A stretch of DNA of 37,146 nucleotides from Eubacteriales bacterium (GTDB taxonomy: Bacteria; Bacillota; Clostridia; Christensenellales; CAG-138), in contig JAJFTZ010000044.1 of NCBI GenBank assembly GCA_021372675.1, forward strand, positions 1 through 37,146. Direction: 5' to 3'. The position numbers and the translations under genes are program-made. The notes beneath the pieces are model-generated. The model was not told where the DNA came from, made no database searches, and worked only from the letters and a program-made list of their open reading frames with translations. Below, piece after piece: positions 19,480 through 27,032 of the stretch. Every line of letters begins with the position of its first letter. Position 1 is the first letter of the stretch.

Positions 19480-19512
19480 CAGGATGCGGCATAACCGCAT
19501 CCTGCTTTTTTT
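19480..19512 (+). terminator. Intrinsic terminator of the DUF1002 gene
   Basis: A ten-pair perfect stem CAGGATGCGG / CCGCATCCTG with loop CATAA is followed by C and seven T. Confidence 0.9.
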
Positions 19513-19515
19513 GCA

Positions 19516-19715
19516 GAAAAATACCGTTACTGTAACGGAAGGTGTTATGTTTATTACGATGGCGACCAGCTTCGCCGTCTCAACGCGCTCCTTCGCCGGT
19601 CTTCTCTGGAGCTCAACGCGAGAACCCTTAGCGATATCAGCGTGGAAAAGGTCATGCGTTTGATAATCGAGCAAACGGTTGTATTTCCCACCGCGAATGC
19701 TATAATAATCTCGAC
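19516..19715 (+). other. Possible N-terminal remnant of the winged-helix gene, out of frame
   Basis: The frame read from 19516 stays open and gives protein-like sequence with no start codon suited to it: YYDGDQLRRLNALLRR, then TLSDISVEKVMRLI and VVFPTANAII. Weakly, this recalls the N-terminus of YcaQ-type winged-helix proteins, in which a leucine-rich helix is followed by a QIDTxN-type segment. It is in a different frame from the C-terminal part that follows. Apart from this, the stretch holds only a promoter-like sequence. Confidence 0.3.
19679..19706 (+). promoter_or_regulatory. Candidate sigma-A promoter before the truncated winged-helix gene and lipoprotein gene
   Basis: TTGTAT (19679-19684) and TATAAT (19701-19706) are 16 bases apart. 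Transcription from here would cover the truncated winged-helix frame and the lipoprotein gene at 20333. Confidence 0.45.
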
Positions 19716-19724
19716 CCGCTTCTT

Positions 19725-20330
19725 TTGTCGGCCACCGACCCGAACCAAACGCTTCCGGATTACCACGCATGGCATATTAAGCGCAGGATCGGCGCGATGG
19801 GTTTACTATGGAATCGGCCGTCCGATGCGTTTTTTGGCATTCGTGAGCTCGACGCGGCGTGCCGCGGCGAGGCATTCCGCGCGCTCGAGGCGGCGGGGGA
19901 GATATGTCCCGTAGAGGTAGAGGGAATTTCCTCCCTTTTATACGCGCGGCAGGAGGAACGTTTCGCGTTGAGAGCCGCGTTAAGCGATACGGAATACCTT
20001 TTGCGCATAGAATTTATCGCCCCGCTCGACAGCCTGCTTTGGGACAGGCGGCTCATCGAGGCCGTCTTGGACTTCGATTACCGCTGGGAAATCTACACGC
20101 CCGAGGCGAAGCGCAAATACGACTATTACGTGCTGCCGCTCCTCCATGGCGAGGACTTTATCGGCAGGGTGGAGACGGTGGTCAACGACCGTAAGGGAAA
20201 GCGCCTGCTCGTGAAAAACGTATGGCTCGAGACAGGTAAAAAACTGCCTAAGCACGCCTTCCGCGCGTACCTCGAACGGTTCGCGGCGTGGAACGGCTGC
20301 AAGGAGATTGTAACGGAAAGGGAGGGTTGA
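19725..20330 (+). pseudogene. N-terminally truncated winged-helix DNA-binding protein (YcaQ-type, HTH_42 family)
   Basis: About 200 residues match only the C-terminal part of winged-helix proteins of the YcaQ family, DNA glycosylases that act on interstrand crosslinks in the studied members. The recognised parts are EAFRALEAAGEICPVEVEG (wing region), PLDSLLWDRRLIEAV, FDYRWEIYTPEAKRKY and YYVLPLLHGEDFIGRVE. Relatives are about 350-400 residues, so roughly half is missing. The first possible start, TTG 19725, has no good ribosome binding site; ATG 19797 has AGGA upstream and would give 177 residues. It could be a domain-only gene, but the out-of-frame remnant upstream favours decay. The stop is two bases before the lipoprotein ATG. 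Confidence 0.55.
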
Positions 20331-20332
20331 AC

Positions 20333-20893
20333 ATGATCTGTCCTAACGAGCGAAGCACACGCCGTTTCCTGTACGCGGCCATGGCTTTGCTCCTGGCGCC
20401 GCTGCTCCTTGGCGGCTGTAAAGCCAAAAGTATAGAGCTGGCCGGCGATGTTAAGGAAAACTTTTTGACGGTCTATGGCACTTACGATTACGAAGGCCGC
20501 TATACGGCATGGCTGAAAGGCATTGAAGAGGCGGCCGCGAATAAATCCGATGAAAAACTGCGAAGCGACCAGCAGGAATACTATGCCTGCATACGCGATT
20601 ATGTAAGCGACGATTACTATCAGACTATGGTCGCCAACCGCGCGATCAGGAACTACGAAACATTGGCGTACGAAAATGGGTACAGCTACCGCACCGACGG
20701 CTTCGAGTTTGAGGAATATGCTAAGGACGCCGACAAAACCACCTACAGCTTTGTCGCACATCTGATCCTAATCGATCCCGACGGCATCGAACAAAGCGGT
20801 ACCGTAGAGGGACAGATCACCGTAAACGAAAAGGATGGCTTGATTTCAAACTTTTATTTGTCGCCGGTCGGCTTCACGGCGGATGCGTCGTGA
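20333..20893 (+). CDS. Small lipoprotein of unknown function
   Basis: This 186-residue protein has a typical lipoprotein signal: basic start (RSTRRFLYAA), hydrophobic core and lipobox LLGGC, giving an N-terminal lipid-anchored cysteine near residue 33. The mature part is acidic and rich in tyrosine and aspartate, with no family I recognise. ATG 20333 is chosen because AGGGAGGG lies just before it and the signal peptide starts there; an in-frame start at 20288 would overlap the previous frame. It is probably on the same transcript as the truncated winged-helix frame and ends at a terminator shared with the convergent nucleoside operon. Confidence 0.78.
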   Translation: MICPNERSTRRFLYAAMALLLAPLLLGGCKAKSIELAGDVKENFLTVYGTYDYEGRYTAWLKGIEEAAANKSDEKLRSDQQEYYACIRDYVSDDYYQTMVANRAIRNYETLAYENGYSYRTDGFEFEEYAKDADKTTYSFVAHLILIDPDGIEQSGTVEGQITVNEKDGLISNFYLSPVGFTADAS

Positions 20894-20914
20894 CGTTGCG
20901 ATCCGATGCTTGAG

Positions 20915-20946
20915 AAAAGGACTGCGGCATAAGCCGCAGCCCTTTT
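20915..20946. terminator. Bidirectional intrinsic terminator
   Basis: AAAAGG-A-CTGCGGC pairs with GCCGCAG-C-CCTTTT around loop ATAA, with one A/C mismatch. The A-run and T-run at the ends suit termination on both strands, serving the lipoprotein gene and the convergent six-gene operon. Confidence 0.78.
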
Positions 20947-20958
20947 GCGTAGCGCCTC

Positions 20959-21366
20959 TTATTTTCCGAGCATTTGCTCCACACGCGCGCCCACCTGCGA
21001 AAACGGGCAGGAGATGCGCTCGAGCACCGGGTGGTGGTAAAATACGCAGGTATCCTTGCCGTACAAAAACTGTTCGCCGGTCTCCGACCAAACGATGATG
21101 CGCTTGTTTGCGCGGGAAGCGAGGGCAAGGCCGAGCTCCGAATGGGTACCTTTGCCGCCGGGCAAAAGCACCACCACGAGTTCCGCGTCGCACACGGCGC
21201 GCACCTCGTTGAGCGAAACGGACGCAAGCACATCCTCGCCGCTTTCACGCACGTCGCCGTGCAGCGTCCAGTCGTAGGTAACGGAGTGGCCGAGCTTCGT
21301 AAGGTATTCTATCAGGTATTTCGCGCGCTCCCTGTTGGGAAGCCCGCTCGCAACGTAAAATCTCAT
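20959..21366 (-). CDS. Nucleoside 2-deoxyribosyltransferase-like protein
   Basis: This 135-residue protein has the small Rossmann-like layout of nucleoside 2-deoxyribosyltransferases. It starts with a beta strand and a helix containing basic residues (MRFYVASGLPNRERA), has an aspartate (D60, in VCDAELVVVLLP), and carries the catalytic-type glutamate E77 in GTHSELGLALA. Such enzymes exchange bases between deoxynucleosides or hydrolyse deoxynucleotides. The match is to general layout, and the exact reaction is not set. Its start overlaps the thymidine kinase stop by four bases, so it is the last gene of the nucleoside operon, which supports a salvage role. Confidence 0.68.
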   Translation of the reverse strand: MRFYVASGLPNRERAKYLIEYLTKLGHSVTYDWTLHGDVRESGEDVLASVSLNEVRAVCDAELVVVLLPGGKGTHSELGLALASRANKRIIVWSETGEQFLYGKDTCVFYHHPVLERISCPFSQVGARVEQMLGK

Positions 21367-21947
21367 ATGATCTTTCCTCGGAAATTGGGGCCGGGATCGC
21401 CTTCACGCCAATGCCTTCTGCAAAGCCCCACGTATTTATCGCCCGCGCCCAAAACGACCTGCTCGCCAACCTTGGTGATACCGCCCTTGCCGTCGAGCCG
21501 GGCGTTGCAGGTAGCCTTTTTGCCGCACCAGCAGATGGTTTTTACCTCCTCGATGGTATCGGCCCATGCCATGAGCCACATGCTCCCCGGGAAGAAATTG
21601 CCCTGAAAATCCGCGCGCAGGCCGTAGCAGATCACGGGCACGTTATAGTCGTCCACGATCTCCACGATCAGTTCGACGTCCGCCTTGGAAAGGAACTGCG
21701 CCTCGTCCACGATGATGCAGTCGTACGCGCCGCGCTTTACGGCGTCTATGTCCATTTCGTGGAAAAGCACGCATTCGTCCTCAAGCCCGCTTCGTGAGCG
21801 CATGGTGTGCACGCCGTCGCGCGTGTCGATGGCCGGTTTCACGAGCAGCGCTTTTTGCCCCTGCTCGCCGTAGTTGTACTTCACCATAATGGCGTTTGCG
21901 GTCTTGCTGGAGCTCATTGCCCCGTAACGGTAGTATAGCTTTGCCAT
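21363..21947 (-). CDS. tdk: Thymidine kinase (class II)
   Basis: This 194-residue type II thymidine kinase has P-loop GAMSSSKT (K15), the catalytic glutamate E82 in IIVDEAQFLSK, and a zinc lasso made by C139-W-C141 and CRRH (C176, H179), as in the E. coli type. It phosphorylates thymidine or deoxyuridine with ATP in the pyrimidine salvage pathway. It lies three bases after the second permease gene and overlaps the deoxyribosyltransferase-like gene by four bases. Being joined to a nucleoside importer, its substrate is probably supplied directly by that transporter. Confidence 0.96.
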   Translation of the reverse strand: MAKLYYRYGAMSSSKTANAIMVKYNYGEQGQKALLVKPAIDTRDGVHTMRSRSGLEDECVLFHEMDIDAVKRGAYDCIIVDEAQFLSKADVELIVEIVDDYNVPVICYGLRADFQGNFFPGSMWLMAWADTIEEVKTICWCGKKATCNARLDGKGGITKVGEQVVLGAGDKYVGLCRRHWREGDPGPNFRGKII

Positions 21948-21950
21948 CGC

Positions 21951-22937
21951 TCAGCGCTGCCCCTTATCGTATGGTATGCCCTCCGCCTTCGGCGCGCGGG
22001 ATTTCTTGGAAGTGAGCACCAACACCACCATCGTTACGAGGTAGGGGAGCATCAAATAGATATATTCGCTGGATTTCACGTTGGAGAAGTTCGGCAGGAA
22101 GGGGATGCTCGCGCTGTAGGAGCCGATAATCTTGAAGAGGGCGAAAAAGAGCGACGCGCCCAATATGTTGAGCGGCTTCCAGTTGCCGAAGATCATCACG
22201 GCCAAGGCCAAAAAGCCGTAGCCCGCCACGGTGGACTGAAAACCCGCGCCGGCTGCCATGGTATAGGCAAACCCGCCGAGACCGCCGAGGATGCCCGAAA
22301 TGAACACGCCGGCGTAGCGCATTTTGTATACGTTGATGCCCACGGAGTCGGCCGCTTGCGGGTGCTCGCCGCAGCTCCTCAGACGCAGGCCGAATTGGGT
22401 CTTATAGAGCACTATGATAGCCGCGATAAGGAGCAGAATGGCGATAGGCGTGGTGAGATAGAGGCTCTTGAACAGAAAGTTCTGCCAGAAATTATCCTGT
22501 ACCGCGATGCCGAAGTTCGCCTGCGTGATCCTGACCCAGCTCGGGATCAAAATGGTGGTTTGGCCCTGACCCTGAACGGCCCAGGATACCGTGATGGCAA
22601 GCGCCGGGGCCAGCATGTTAAGCGCCGTGCCGCCGATAGTCTGATCCGCCTTGAGGTTGATGGAGGCGAATGCCAATAGGAGAGAAAAGACCGCGCCCGA
22701 GAAGGACGCCACCAACGCGGCGAGGAACACGCCGAGCAAGGGGTTCGTTACGCCCCATCCGGCCGCGTCGAGTACACGCAGGCAAAGGCAGCTGAACAGC
22801 GCGCCCACCACCATGATGCCCTCGAGAGCGATGTTGATAACGCCGCTGCGCTCCGAAAACATGCCGCCCAGCGCCACAAGCAGCAGGGGAACGGAAAATG
22901 CGATCGTAGCGCTTAAAATATCGGCTAAAACACTCAT
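21951..22937 (-). CDS. ABC transporter permease, BMP-type nucleoside importer (second permease)
   Basis: This 328-residue membrane protein with about eight to nine helices belongs to the branched-chain/sugar-type permease superfamily, subgroup of the B. subtilis NupQ (YufQ) type. Family features are FSERSGVINIALEGIMVVGA near the N-terminus, LKADQTIGGTALNMLAPA, and the coupling-helix region GEHPQAADSVGINVYKMRY. It pairs with the other permease encoded upstream. It overlaps that gene by four bases and is followed after three bases by tdk. Confidence 0.9.
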   Translation of the reverse strand: MSVLADILSATIAFSVPLLLVALGGMFSERSGVINIALEGIMVVGALFSCLCLRVLDAAGWGVTNPLLGVFLAALVASFSGAVFSLLLAFASINLKADQTIGGTALNMLAPALAITVSWAVQGQGQTTILIPSWVRITQANFGIAVQDNFWQNFLFKSLYLTTPIAILLLIAAIIVLYKTQFGLRLRSCGEHPQAADSVGINVYKMRYAGVFISGILGGLGGFAYTMAAGAGFQSTVAGYGFLALAVMIFGNWKPLNILGASLFFALFKIIGSYSASIPFLPNFSNVKSSEYIYLMLPYLVTMVVLVLTSKKSRAPKAEGIPYDKGQR

Positions 22938-24079
22938 ACTTGCTTCTCCTCCCTCGTGGATGTCTCCGCTGTGCCGCCGTTTAAGCCGGCAGCGTCCTTC
23001 GGCCTGATGAGCCTTGCGATAAGGCTGCGCATCAGCAGCGCGAAGGCCGCCAGATAGATGATCGCCGAAATGATGATGTCGATGATCTCCTTTACGAATT
23101 CGGGCTGCATGGCGTCGCCGCCCACCTGTATGTAGGAGATGAACAAGGCGCTGAAAATGGTGCCAAGCGGGTGCGAGGAGGCCAGCAGCGCCGTAGGTAT
23201 GCCGTTAAAGCCCATGGCCAGAAGCGATTTTACAAGCGTGTACTGCGCCGTGCCGCTCAGGTAATAAATGCCGCCGCCGAAGCCCGAAAGCGCGCCCGCG
23301 ATCACCATGGAAAGCACGATGTTGCGCTTGGCGTTGATGCCAGCGTACACGCTCGCGTTGCGGTTATAGCCGCAAGCCTTCAGCTCGTACCCGAAGGTGG
23401 TCTTCGAAAGGATGATCCATATCACGATCGCGAAGACGATGGCGAAGAATATGCCGATGTTCATGTAATTGGAGTTCATTAGCGTATCAAGGCCGAGTTT
23501 GGGGATCATGCCACCGGGGTTTGCCGTCGCCAGCGGGGCGGTGCGGTCCTTGTTGGAAAAGCCCCAGTAGTCGGCCAGCATCATAGGCATGTTGTTGATG
23601 GAAAGGTTCACCACAAAAAGGCCCACCCAGTTGAACATAATGGAGGTAATGACCTCGTTTACGTTGAACTTCGCCTTGAAGATGCCGGGGATGGAACCCC
23701 ATACGGCGCCGCCGAGCATGGCAACCAGAAGCCCCACATACCACGGGAGTTTAAACTGGATCACCGCGACCAGCGCGCAAAAGCTGCCGATCGTGTATTG
23801 GCCGGTAGCGCCGATATTGAACAGGCCCGTTTTGAACGCGAAGCCCACGGAGAGGCCCGTGAGGATGAGCGGCGCGCTCTGGTAGAGCACCTTCGCGAGC
23901 TTATCGAGCGAGCCGAGGCCTGCGGTGAGTATCTTCCCGAAGCCGTTTATGGCGTGCGGCGCGTTGAAAGCGTACAGAAGGATAAGGCCTACGAACAAGC
24001 CCACAAGGACGGAAGCTACGGAAGCCATACAGCTTGTGAAACCCTTGCTGTGGAGCAGGCGCTCAAGCTTTCGTTTCAT
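22934..24079 (-). CDS. ABC transporter permease, BMP-type nucleoside importer (first permease)
   Basis: This 381-residue permease resembles B. subtilis NupP (YufP). It has an N-terminal helix, then segments typical of the family: APLILTGLSVGFAFKTGLFN, NIGATGQYTIG, NVNEVITSIMFNWVG and the coupling region ACGYNRNASVYAGINAKRN. It is predicted to form the membrane pore with the second permease. It overlaps both the ATPase gene before it and the permease gene after it by four bases. Confidence 0.9.
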   Translation of the reverse strand: MKRKLERLLHSKGFTSCMASVASVLVGLFVGLILLYAFNAPHAINGFGKILTAGLGSLDKLAKVLYQSAPLILTGLSVGFAFKTGLFNIGATGQYTIGSFCALVAVIQFKLPWYVGLLVAMLGGAVWGSIPGIFKAKFNVNEVITSIMFNWVGLFVVNLSINNMPMMLADYWGFSNKDRTAPLATANPGGMIPKLGLDTLMNSNYMNIGIFFAIVFAIVIWIILSKTTFGYELKACGYNRNASVYAGINAKRNIVLSMVIAGALSGFGGGIYYLSGTAQYTLVKSLLAMGFNGIPTALLASSHPLGTIFSALFISYIQVGGDAMQPEFVKEIIDIIISAIIYLAAFALLMRSLIARLIRPKDAAGLNGGTAETSTREEKQV

Positions 24080-25614
24080 GCGATATCCTCCTTGATCTGC
24101 CGTTTCGCGCCGGCCATGTAAAGGCCGAGCTCCTCCACGGTTGTCTTCTTCGGGTCGAACTCGCCGACGATCTCACCCTCGTACATGACAAGGATACGGT
24201 CGCTCACGTTCATCACCTCGTCGAGCTCCAGTGAAACCAAAAGCACGGCCTTGCCCGAGTCGCGTTCGGACACAAGCTGCTTGTGGATGTATTCGATCGC
24301 GCCCACGTCGAGGCCGCGGGTAGGCTGCACGGATACGAGAAGCTCCGGCTCCTTATCGATTTCCCTGGCGACGATAGCCTTTTGCTGGTTGCCGCCCGAC
24401 ATGCTGCGCGCCGTTGTCGCGGCGCCTTGGCCGGAGCGGATATCGTATTGATCGATGAGGTGCTCGGCGTAGCTGCGCACCTCGTCCTTTTTGATAAAGC
24501 CATTATGCTGGAAACGCGGCTGCCAATAACGCTGGAGCACGAGGTTTTCCTCCAGAGAATAATCGAGCACGAGTCCGTATTTGTGTCTGTCCTCCGGGAT
24601 GTGGCTCATACCGAGCTTGCTGCGCTCCCGAATGGGGGCCGAGGTGATGTCCTTACCGCAAAGCGTCACGCTGCCCGCGCTCATCCTTTCGAGGCCCGTG
24701 AGCGCGGCCACGAACTCGCTCTGGCCGTTGCCCTCGATGCCCGCGAGGCATACGATCTCGCTGCGGCGAACGTTAAGCGAAACATTTTTTACGGCGTTGT
24801 TTTTATGAAGCTTGCTGGGCACAGTGAGGTTTTTCACCTCGAGCACCGTTTCGCCGGGCTCGATCGCGGCCTTTTCCACCTCAAAGCTCACGTTTCGGCC
24901 CACCATCATGCGGGAAAGCTCCTCCTTGCTGGTGTTCGCGATCTCCACCGTACCCACGCATTTGCCCTTGCGCAAAACCGTGCAGCGATCCGCTACGGCC
25001 ATGATCTCGTTGAGCTTATGCGTGATGAAAAGGATGGATTTTCCTTCCTTGGTGAAAGCGCGCATGATCGCCATCAGTTCGTCGATCTCCTGCGGCGTGA
25101 GGACAGCGGTCGGCTCGTCGAAGATGAGAATTTCGTTGTCACGATAGAGCATTTTAAGGATTTCAACCCTTTGCTGCATGCCTACGGAGATGTTCTCGAT
25201 GAGCGCGTCGGGATCTACCTTGAGGCTGTAACGCTCGGAAAGCGCGAGTACCTTGTCGCGCGCCTCCTTTTTTTGCAAAAAGCCGAGCTTGTTCGGCTCC
25301 ACGCCCAATATGATGTTATCGAGCACCGAAAACACCTCGACAAGCTTGAAATGCTGGTGCACCATGCCGATGTGGAGAGCGTTGGCGTCGTTGGGATTTT
25401 TGATCTGCACGACCTCGCCGTTTTTCTTGATGACGCCCGCTTCGGGCAGGTACAGGCCGAAAAGCACGCTCATCAAGGTGCTTTTCCCTGCGCCGTTCTC
25501 CCCTAAAAGCGCGTGAACCTCGCCCTGCTTGAGCTGTAGGGTGATGTTGTCGTTTGCCTTGATGCCGGGGAACTCCTTGCTGATGTTTAACATCTCGATA
25601 ACATATTCGCTCAT
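24076..25614 (-). CDS. ABC transporter ATP-binding protein, two nucleotide-binding domains (nucleoside importer)
   Basis: This 512-residue protein contains two fused ABC domains, as in sugar and NupO-type nucleoside importers. The N-terminal domain has Walker A GENGAGKST, signature SVGMQQRVEI and Walker B ILIFDEPTAVL. The C-terminal domain has a changed Walker A (GIEGNGQSEF, lacking the usual GKS/T), signature MSGGNQQKAIVARE and a Walker B region with VQPTRGLD. Only the first site is expected to be fully active, which is usual in this group. GAGGGG precedes the ATG at 25614. A hairpin region of 138 bases separates it from the binding-protein gene. Confidence 0.92.
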   Translation of the reverse strand: MSEYVIEMLNISKEFPGIKANDNITLQLKQGEVHALLGENGAGKSTLMSVLFGLYLPEAGVIKKNGEVVQIKNPNDANALHIGMVHQHFKLVEVFSVLDNIILGVEPNKLGFLQKKEARDKVLALSERYSLKVDPDALIENISVGMQQRVEILKMLYRDNEILIFDEPTAVLTPQEIDELMAIMRAFTKEGKSILFITHKLNEIMAVADRCTVLRKGKCVGTVEIANTSKEELSRMMVGRNVSFEVEKAAIEPGETVLEVKNLTVPSKLHKNNAVKNVSLNVRRSEIVCLAGIEGNGQSEFVAALTGLERMSAGSVTLCGKDITSAPIRERSKLGMSHIPEDRHKYGLVLDYSLEENLVLQRYWQPRFQHNGFIKKDEVRSYAEHLIDQYDIRSGQGAATTARSMSGGNQQKAIVAREIDKEPELLVSVQPTRGLDVGAIEYIHKQLVSERDSGKAVLLVSLELDEVMNVSDRILVMYEGEIVGEFDPKKTTVEELGLYMAGAKRQIKEDIA

Positions 25615-25696
25615 GCTTGATCCCCTCAGGAAGCCGGGTGAACGCCCGGCAAAGTATAAATCGAAATGATTGCGAAAACTGCTCTTTTGATACGTA

Positions 25697-25724
25697 ATGG
25701 GGCCGGGCCAAGGCCCAGCCCCAT
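25697..25724 (-). promoter_or_regulatory. Intercistronic hairpin between binding-protein and ATPase genes
   Basis: In the minus-strand RNA, ATGGGGCTGGGCC pairs with GGCCCGGCCCCAT around a two-base loop, a 13-pair stem with one wobble pair. No T-tract follows, so it is unlikely to be a full terminator. A smaller stem GCCGGG / CCCGGC lies at 25633-25650. Such hairpins usually protect the abundant binding-protein message and lower expression of the membrane parts. Confidence 0.6.
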
Positions 25725-25752
25725 TTCATGCGTTATATTGCGCTTGTTTAAA

Positions 25753-26811
25753 TTAGCCCTGGTAATCCACGGCGATCTCCACGGTGGGTTCCACGTCGAT
25801 GGCGTTGGAAACGGTGATCGCGCCGGACTTCACCTGAGCGTAGAGAGCCTCATACTCGGCGACGGTGTAGGTGTTGAGACGCCAGGAACCTTCGGCGGTG
25901 GGCAGGCCTACGCAGTCGTTGGAAGCGCCGTATACGATCTGCTTACCGGCAAAGTCGGCGGGCCACTTTAGGTTGTTGCCGTAAAGAGCGCCCAGAGAAA
26001 GCTGCACGGAGGGAGAGAGCGCCTTCATGGCGGAGGTGATGATCAGGTCGGACTCGCCGGATTGGTCGCCGTCCACGCCGATGACCTTGCCGTTGGCTTC
26101 CTGCGCCGCGCCGATCGCGGAGAGGTAGATACCGCCGCCGCAAGCGAACACGACTTCGGTGCCCTCGGTGTACCAGCCGCTCATCTTGGTTTTGATGTCA
26201 TCCCCGGGGCCGAAGGAACCGCAGTACCAGTACTTGATCTGCACGTCGCCGACAACGCCCAGTTCCTTGGCGGCGTCATTGGCGCCCTGCACGAAGCCGT
26301 AGCCGTAGCGAACCACGGCCGGAACGGCCATGCCGCCCAAGAAGCCGAGCTTCCTGTAGCCATCCTTCACGGCGGCGTAACCGGCAAAGTAACCGGCCTG
26401 CTCCTCCTGATAGGTAACGAGGTTGGTGTTGGCGGCGGGCGTCATGTCGCCCGTGCTGACGTCCAGCGCGAGGAACATCACATCGGGATACTGATCCTGA
26501 ACGGTGGTAATTGCGCCGGCAAACATAAAGCCGGGGCAGACGACCACTTTAGCGCCCTTTTCGATAGCGCCCTTGATGGTTTCAACGCGGGCTTCGTCGC
26601 TGTCCTCCGAAGGACGATAGTAGTTGTAGGTCTTTCCGTTGGCTTCGGCATAGGCTTTGACACCTTCCCACGCGCCCTGGTTGAACGACTTGTCGTCGAT
26701 GTTGCCCACATCGGTAACAAGCGCGATCTCATAGGTTTCCGCGGGGGCGCAAGCGGCGGCTGCACCCAGCACGAATACGAGCGCCAGCAACATTGCGGCT
26801 AGCTTCTTCAT
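25753..26811 (-). CDS. BMP-family ABC transporter substrate-binding lipoprotein (nucleoside type)
   Basis: This 352-residue lipoprotein has signal peptide KKLAAMLLALVFVLG and lipobox AAAC (C21). It belongs to the BMP (basic membrane protein / PnrA-like) family, shown by TDVGNIDDKSFNQGAWEG, DVMFLALDVSTGD, EEQAGYFAGYAA and KLGFLGGMAVP. BMP proteins bind purine or other nucleosides for ABC import. The start at 26811 follows AGGAGGG; an in-frame ATG at 26841 lacks a site and would disturb the signal peptide. It is the first gene of a six-gene operon with the ATPase, two permeases, tdk and a deoxyribosyltransferase-like gene. Confidence 0.94.
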   Translation of the reverse strand: MKKLAAMLLALVFVLGAAAACAPAETYEIALVTDVGNIDDKSFNQGAWEGVKAYAEANGKTYNYYRPSEDSDEARVETIKGAIEKGAKVVVCPGFMFAGAITTVQDQYPDVMFLALDVSTGDMTPAANTNLVTYQEEQAGYFAGYAAVKDGYRKLGFLGGMAVPAVVRYGYGFVQGANDAAKELGVVGDVQIKYWYCGSFGPGDDIKTKMSGWYTEGTEVVFACGGGIYLSAIGAAQEANGKVIGVDGDQSGESDLIITSAMKALSPSVQLSLGALYGNNLKWPADFAGKQIVYGASNDCVGLPTAEGSWRLNTYTVAEYEALYAQVKSGAITVSNAIDVEPTVEIAVDYQG

Positions 26812-26861
26812 GGAATTCCCTCCTAAGTTATGTTTTGTCACGCGTATGCGCGACCAATGCT

Positions 26862-26890
26862 ATTTTATCAGAAGCTTTCGGCTTTTTAAA
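26862..26890 (-). promoter_or_regulatory. Promoter of the nucleoside operon with overlapping inverted repeat
   Basis: On the minus strand TTTAAA (26885-26890) and TAAAAT (26862-26867) are 17 bases apart, with a TG extended -10. The perfect inverted repeat GGCTTT-TT-AAAGCC (26880-26893, plus strand) covers the -35 hexamer, the place a repressor would bind. Confidence 0.5.
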
Positions 26891-26979
26891 GCCTATTTCA
26901 AAAATATATGTGCATTGCTGAAAAAATGCGGGCATATTCCGAATCTTTGCATTTTTGACAGAGGTATGACAAAAATGAA

Positions 26980-27007
26980 TTGTACTATACTAAAAAAATG
27001 ATACAAT
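26980..27007 (+). promoter_or_regulatory. Possible promoter of the DUF5685 gene
   Basis: TTGTAC (26980-26985) and TACAAT (27002-27007) are 16 bases apart, about 26 bases before the ATG at 27033, in an AT-rich stretch. A perfect TTGACA at 26955-26960 has no -10 at the right distance. Confidence 0.35.
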
Positions 27008-27032
27008 AACAAAAAAAGAGAACGGTAGCTCC

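Noticed and set aside
24283..25506. Plus-strand frame of 407 codons opposite the ABC ATPase gene
   Set aside because: It mirrors conserved ABC motifs on the other strand; no start context and no family match.
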